Assembly: GCA_038231815.1 (NCBI GenBank)
Contig: JBBRKQ010000030.1
Location: 1-41,993 of the forward strand
DNA: 41,993 bases
Direction of reading: 5' to 3'
Source of the DNA: CAILKP01 sp038231815
GTDB lineage: Bacteria > Planctomycetota > Phycisphaerae > Phycisphaerales > UBA1924
The notes below the pieces were generated by a model. It made no database searches. It was not told the DNA's origin and worked only from the letters and a program-made list of their open reading frames with translations. Shown here in pieces: positions 39,642 through 41,993 of the stretch (positions are counted from its first letter, which is position 1; every line of letters begins with the position of its first letter). The position numbers and the translations under genes were made by a program.

Positions 39642-41993
39642 ATGCGTCGAATTCTTTCCGCTCTCTCTGCATTTTCGGTCCCCGCAGTCCCGGCCCGAGC
39701 CAAATCTGGCCGTGGGACGGAGAAGGCAACGGCGGGTTTGGTGAGCAGGACAGCCGGGCAGGCTGTGAGCACGGGTGGGGCGGCCGGGCTTGATGCACTG
39801 GAGACACTTGAGGCGCTCGAAGGCCGGCAGATGATGACCGTGAACATTTTAAACCCGATCCCTGATCGGACGGTTGGGATCAGCTCTGCCAACGTGGTGA
39901 TTGATCTGAACAACCGGTATGACAATCCGCTGATCACGGGCACGGTGCTGCGGTTCAACACCAACCAGCCGGGAACGGCGAACTCTTTTAATATAGAGTT
40001 GTTTGATGCCGCCAAGGCATCTGGCGATACCACCCAGCCGTTTCGCACACGCACAACCCCGCTGACGGTGGCCAACTTCCTGAACTACCGCAACGCGGGA
40101 AGGTACACGAACTCGATCATTCACCGTTCGGTGCCGAACTTTGTGATTCAAGGCGGCGGGTTTACCGGCCCCACTTCACCGAGTAACGCGTCTGGTCCGG
40201 AGGCTGATCCGAGGGAGATTACGACCTTCCCTAGAGTCAACAACGAGCCGGGCAACAGCAATGCCCGCGGCACCATTTCGATGGCGCGGGTGGGTGGAGA
40301 GATCAATTCGGCGACGAGCCAGTGGTTCTTTAATACCGTGAACAACAACACGTCGGCCAACGGAGCGACCAACCTTGACAACGTGGACGAAGGGTTCACC
40401 GCCTTTGGCCGCGTGCTGGGCGCTGGCATGACCGTTGTGGACGCGATGGCCGCGGTGCCGAATTTCAACGCAAACGCCTTTTATGGACTGAACTCACAAA
40501 ACGGTCCCCTCGGGCAGTTGCCGCTGCGTGATTTGGCAAACAACACCACAGTTATCCAGCCCAACCAGTTTGTCACCATCACAAACATTGTGGTTGTCAA
40601 TGAAATCACGTACACCGCGCTCACCAACAACGGCGCTTTGGTAAGCCCGAGCTTTAACTCGAGTGGCAATCTGGTGCTGGGCTTTAACCCTGGCCAAAGC
40701 GGCGCGGCGGTGATTACGGTGCGTGCTACATCGGCGGATGGTTCGTTTGTCGATGATTCGTTTACGGTGGGCGTGACGCCGGTAACAATCGGACCGGTGG
40801 TATCGAACGTGCTGAGCGTGGCGTACGCGGGGCTGCCGATCAGCCTGAGCGCGGCATCACCGGCATCAATTGGTGCGGGGATTGCCAGGGTTGACTTCTT
40901 CCGGGATGTCAACGGCAACGGTCTGGTGGATACGGGCACTGATGTGCTCTTGGGATCAGACTTCACCGATGCTGAGGGCTGGACGCTCAACAATGTGAGC
41001 ACGCTGGATTTCCCTGCGGGCAACGTGACCATTCTTGCCGTCGCGGTTGATGACTCACCCAGCGCGTTCCGCTCGGCACCGTCTGCCACGACTGTGGCGG
41101 TGCAGGCTTCCACCCCTGTATCAGTCGCAGCGGTGGGCACGAACGCGAACAACAACATCATCGCATACACCGGTGTGCCGCTGACCCTGACGGTGACGAA
41201 CCCGACAACGATTGCCGATTCAGCGACGATCACGCGTGTTGAAACCTTCCGCGATGTGAACAACAACGGCGTGTACGATGCAGGCACGGACGTGAGCCTT
41301 GGCTTTGACACCGATGGCAGCAACGGCTGGGCCATCGTGGCGGATACCACACTGCTGGGGCAAGGGACAAACTCTCTGCTGACCATCGCCACCGACAGCA
41401 CGGGCCGAACCAGTGTGCCTCGGGTCACAACTCTGACCGTGACGGCACTGTCTCCGGTGAGCGTGGGAATCTTCTCAGTGAACCCCGGTGTGCTGACGCG
41501 TCTGACCGATCCGCTCACGCTTCGACTGAGTTCTGCGGCGACGCAGATTGCCGCGGCGACGATTATCGACGTGAAGTTCTACCGCGACAGCAATGGCAAC
41601 GGCACGTTTGATGTGTCTGATGTGCTGCTGGGCACGGTAACAACTCCGACGGCGGGTGGGGCCTATGAGCTGGTGATCAGCGATCCCTCAGCGGTGGGCT
41701 TTGTGCGAAACACCAACAATGTCTTTGCGATTGCCACCGACAGCACCAGCCGAACCAGTGTTGAGGTGCGCCAGACCGTGACGGGGGCACCACCGGTCAC
41801 GGCCAGCCCGGCGGATGTTTTGCGTGGCAACAGCACGATTCTCTCGGTCGCGCCCATCAGCGGGACGGCCGCACCAACACGCAGCGTGGCGTTTTACGTA
41901 GATCGAAACGGCGACGGCATCATCTCCGCTGGCGACACGCTGCTTGGCAGCGGCACGGTGGCTGGCGGGATCTACCGCATCACCGTCACGGCA
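39642..41993 (+). CDS. Large secreted LEPR-motif protein with cyclophilin domain (partial)
   Basis: An open frame of 784 codons that runs off the window; the stop is not seen. The N-terminus (MRRILSALSAFSVPAVPARA) is followed at residues 56-65 by LEALEGRQMM, the LEPR-type motif placed near the N-terminus of many large planctomycete exported proteins. Residues about 83-290 form a cyclophilin-type peptidyl-prolyl isomerase domain: FNIELFD, TVANFLNYRNAGRYTNSIIH, RSVPNFVIQGGGF with Arg162, Phe167 and Gln170 of the active site, and EGFTAFGRVLGAGM. Four beta repeats of about 105-115 residues follow, each with FRD.NGNG..D-like loops (FFRDVNGNGLVDTGTDVLLG, FRDVNNNGVYDAGTD, FYRDSNGNGTFDVSD, FYVDRNGDGIISAGD) that could bind calcium. 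It may be a cell-surface or secreted folding factor or adhesin. Confidence 0.85.
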   Translation, partial: MRRILSALSAFSVPAVPARAKSGRGTEKATAGLVSRTAGQAVSTGGAAGLDALETLEALEGRQMMTVNILNPIPDRTVGISSANVVIDLNNRYDNPLITGTVLRFNTNQPGTANSFNIELFDAAKASGDTTQPFRTRTTPLTVANFLNYRNAGRYTNSIIHRSVPNFVIQGGGFTGPTSPSNASGPEADPREITTFPRVNNEPGNSNARGTISMARVGGEINSATSQWFFNTVNNNTSANGATNLDNVDEGFTAFGRVLGAGMTVVDAMAAVPNFNANAFYGLNSQNGPLGQLPLRDLANNTTVIQPNQFVTITNIVVVNEITYTALTNNGALVSPSFNSSGNLVLGFNPGQSGAAVITVRATSADGSFVDDSFTVGVTPVTIGPVVSNVLSVAYAGLPISLSAASPASIGAGIARVDFFRDVNGNGLVDTGTDVLLGSDFTDAEGWTLNNVSTLDFPAGNVTILAVAVDDSPSAFRSAPSATTVAVQASTPVSVAAVGTNANNNIIAYTGVPLTLTVTNPTTIADSATITRVETFRDVNNNGVYDAGTDVSLGFDTDGSNGWAIVADTTLLGQGTNSLLTIATDSTGRTSVPRVTTLTVTALSPVSVGIFSVNPGVLTRLTDPLTLRLSSAATQIAAATIIDVKFYRDSNGNGTFDVSDVLLGTVTTPTAGGAYELVISDPSAVGFVRNTNNVFAIATDSTSRTSVEVRQTVTGAPPVTASPADVLRGNSTILSVAPISGTAAPTRSVAFYVDRNGDGIISAGDTLLGSGTVAGGIYRITVTA

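Overview
The window reads as a chromosomal segment of a high-GC planctomycete, most probably of the Phycisphaerae. This is inferred from protein architecture, not from an rRNA gene. The indicators are two GC-type dockerin-like repeats ending in GC (25-2934), a LEPR-type N-terminal motif on a large secreted protein (39642-end), a CxxCGYDLR zinc ribbon on a membrane protein (9513-11270), a PEP-CTERM-like sorting tail (11637-12404), and many short-spaced housekeeping genes that lack a clear Shine-Dalgarno sequence. No rRNA, tRNA, insertion sequence, prophage or CRISPR array was found.

Left part (1-19.8 kb): a mixed housekeeping and surface region. In order it holds a secreted dockerin-anchored protein, a GxxExxY-family protein whose nuclease residues look lost, a secreted protein with phage-tail-fibre-like NVGIG modules, FabF, a membrane M50 protease, a Nudix hydrolase, an MFS-like membrane protein with a zinc ribbon, a fibro-slime/PA14-like exported protein, a chemoreceptor, a PilT-type ATPase divergent from an ECF-like sigma factor, PhoU, enolase and a hypoxanthine phosphoribosyltransferase. 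Perfect hairpins separate most of the convergent pairs.

Middle part (19.9-36.5 kb): a flagellar cluster. On the minus strand, in the direction of transcription, it runs flgG, flgA, flgH, flgI, a flgJ-like rod gene, a flgN-like chaperone gene, flgK, flgL, fliW, csrA, flagellin 2 and flagellin 1. On the plus strand a 78-residue unknown ORF and a flgF-like gene diverge from flgG. The cluster supplies distal rod, P-ring and L-ring parts, hook-filament junction proteins, a chaperone, filament subunits, and the FliW-CsrA pair that controls flagellin translation in other bacteria.

Two regulatory patterns stand out. First, sigma54-like elements (TGGCAC with GG-N10-G) precede flgG, flgI, flgK, flgL, flagellin 2 and the 78-residue ORF. 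In flgG, flgI and flgK the element begins exactly 27 nt before the ATG, and in the small ORF 26 nt before it, so predicted transcripts would be essentially leaderless. Second, the flagellin-2 start is preceded by a perfect 7-bp hairpin whose ACGGAG loop contains the Shine-Dalgarno sequence. This is the classic layout of a CsrA site, and csrA and fliW lie directly upstream.

Right part (36.6-42 kb): smpB with a strong terminator, a helical protein of unknown function, a STAS-domain protein closely followed by purN, a gene-free stretch of 626 bases containing five 17-bp tandem repeats, and the start of a large secreted cyclophilin-domain protein that runs off the window.
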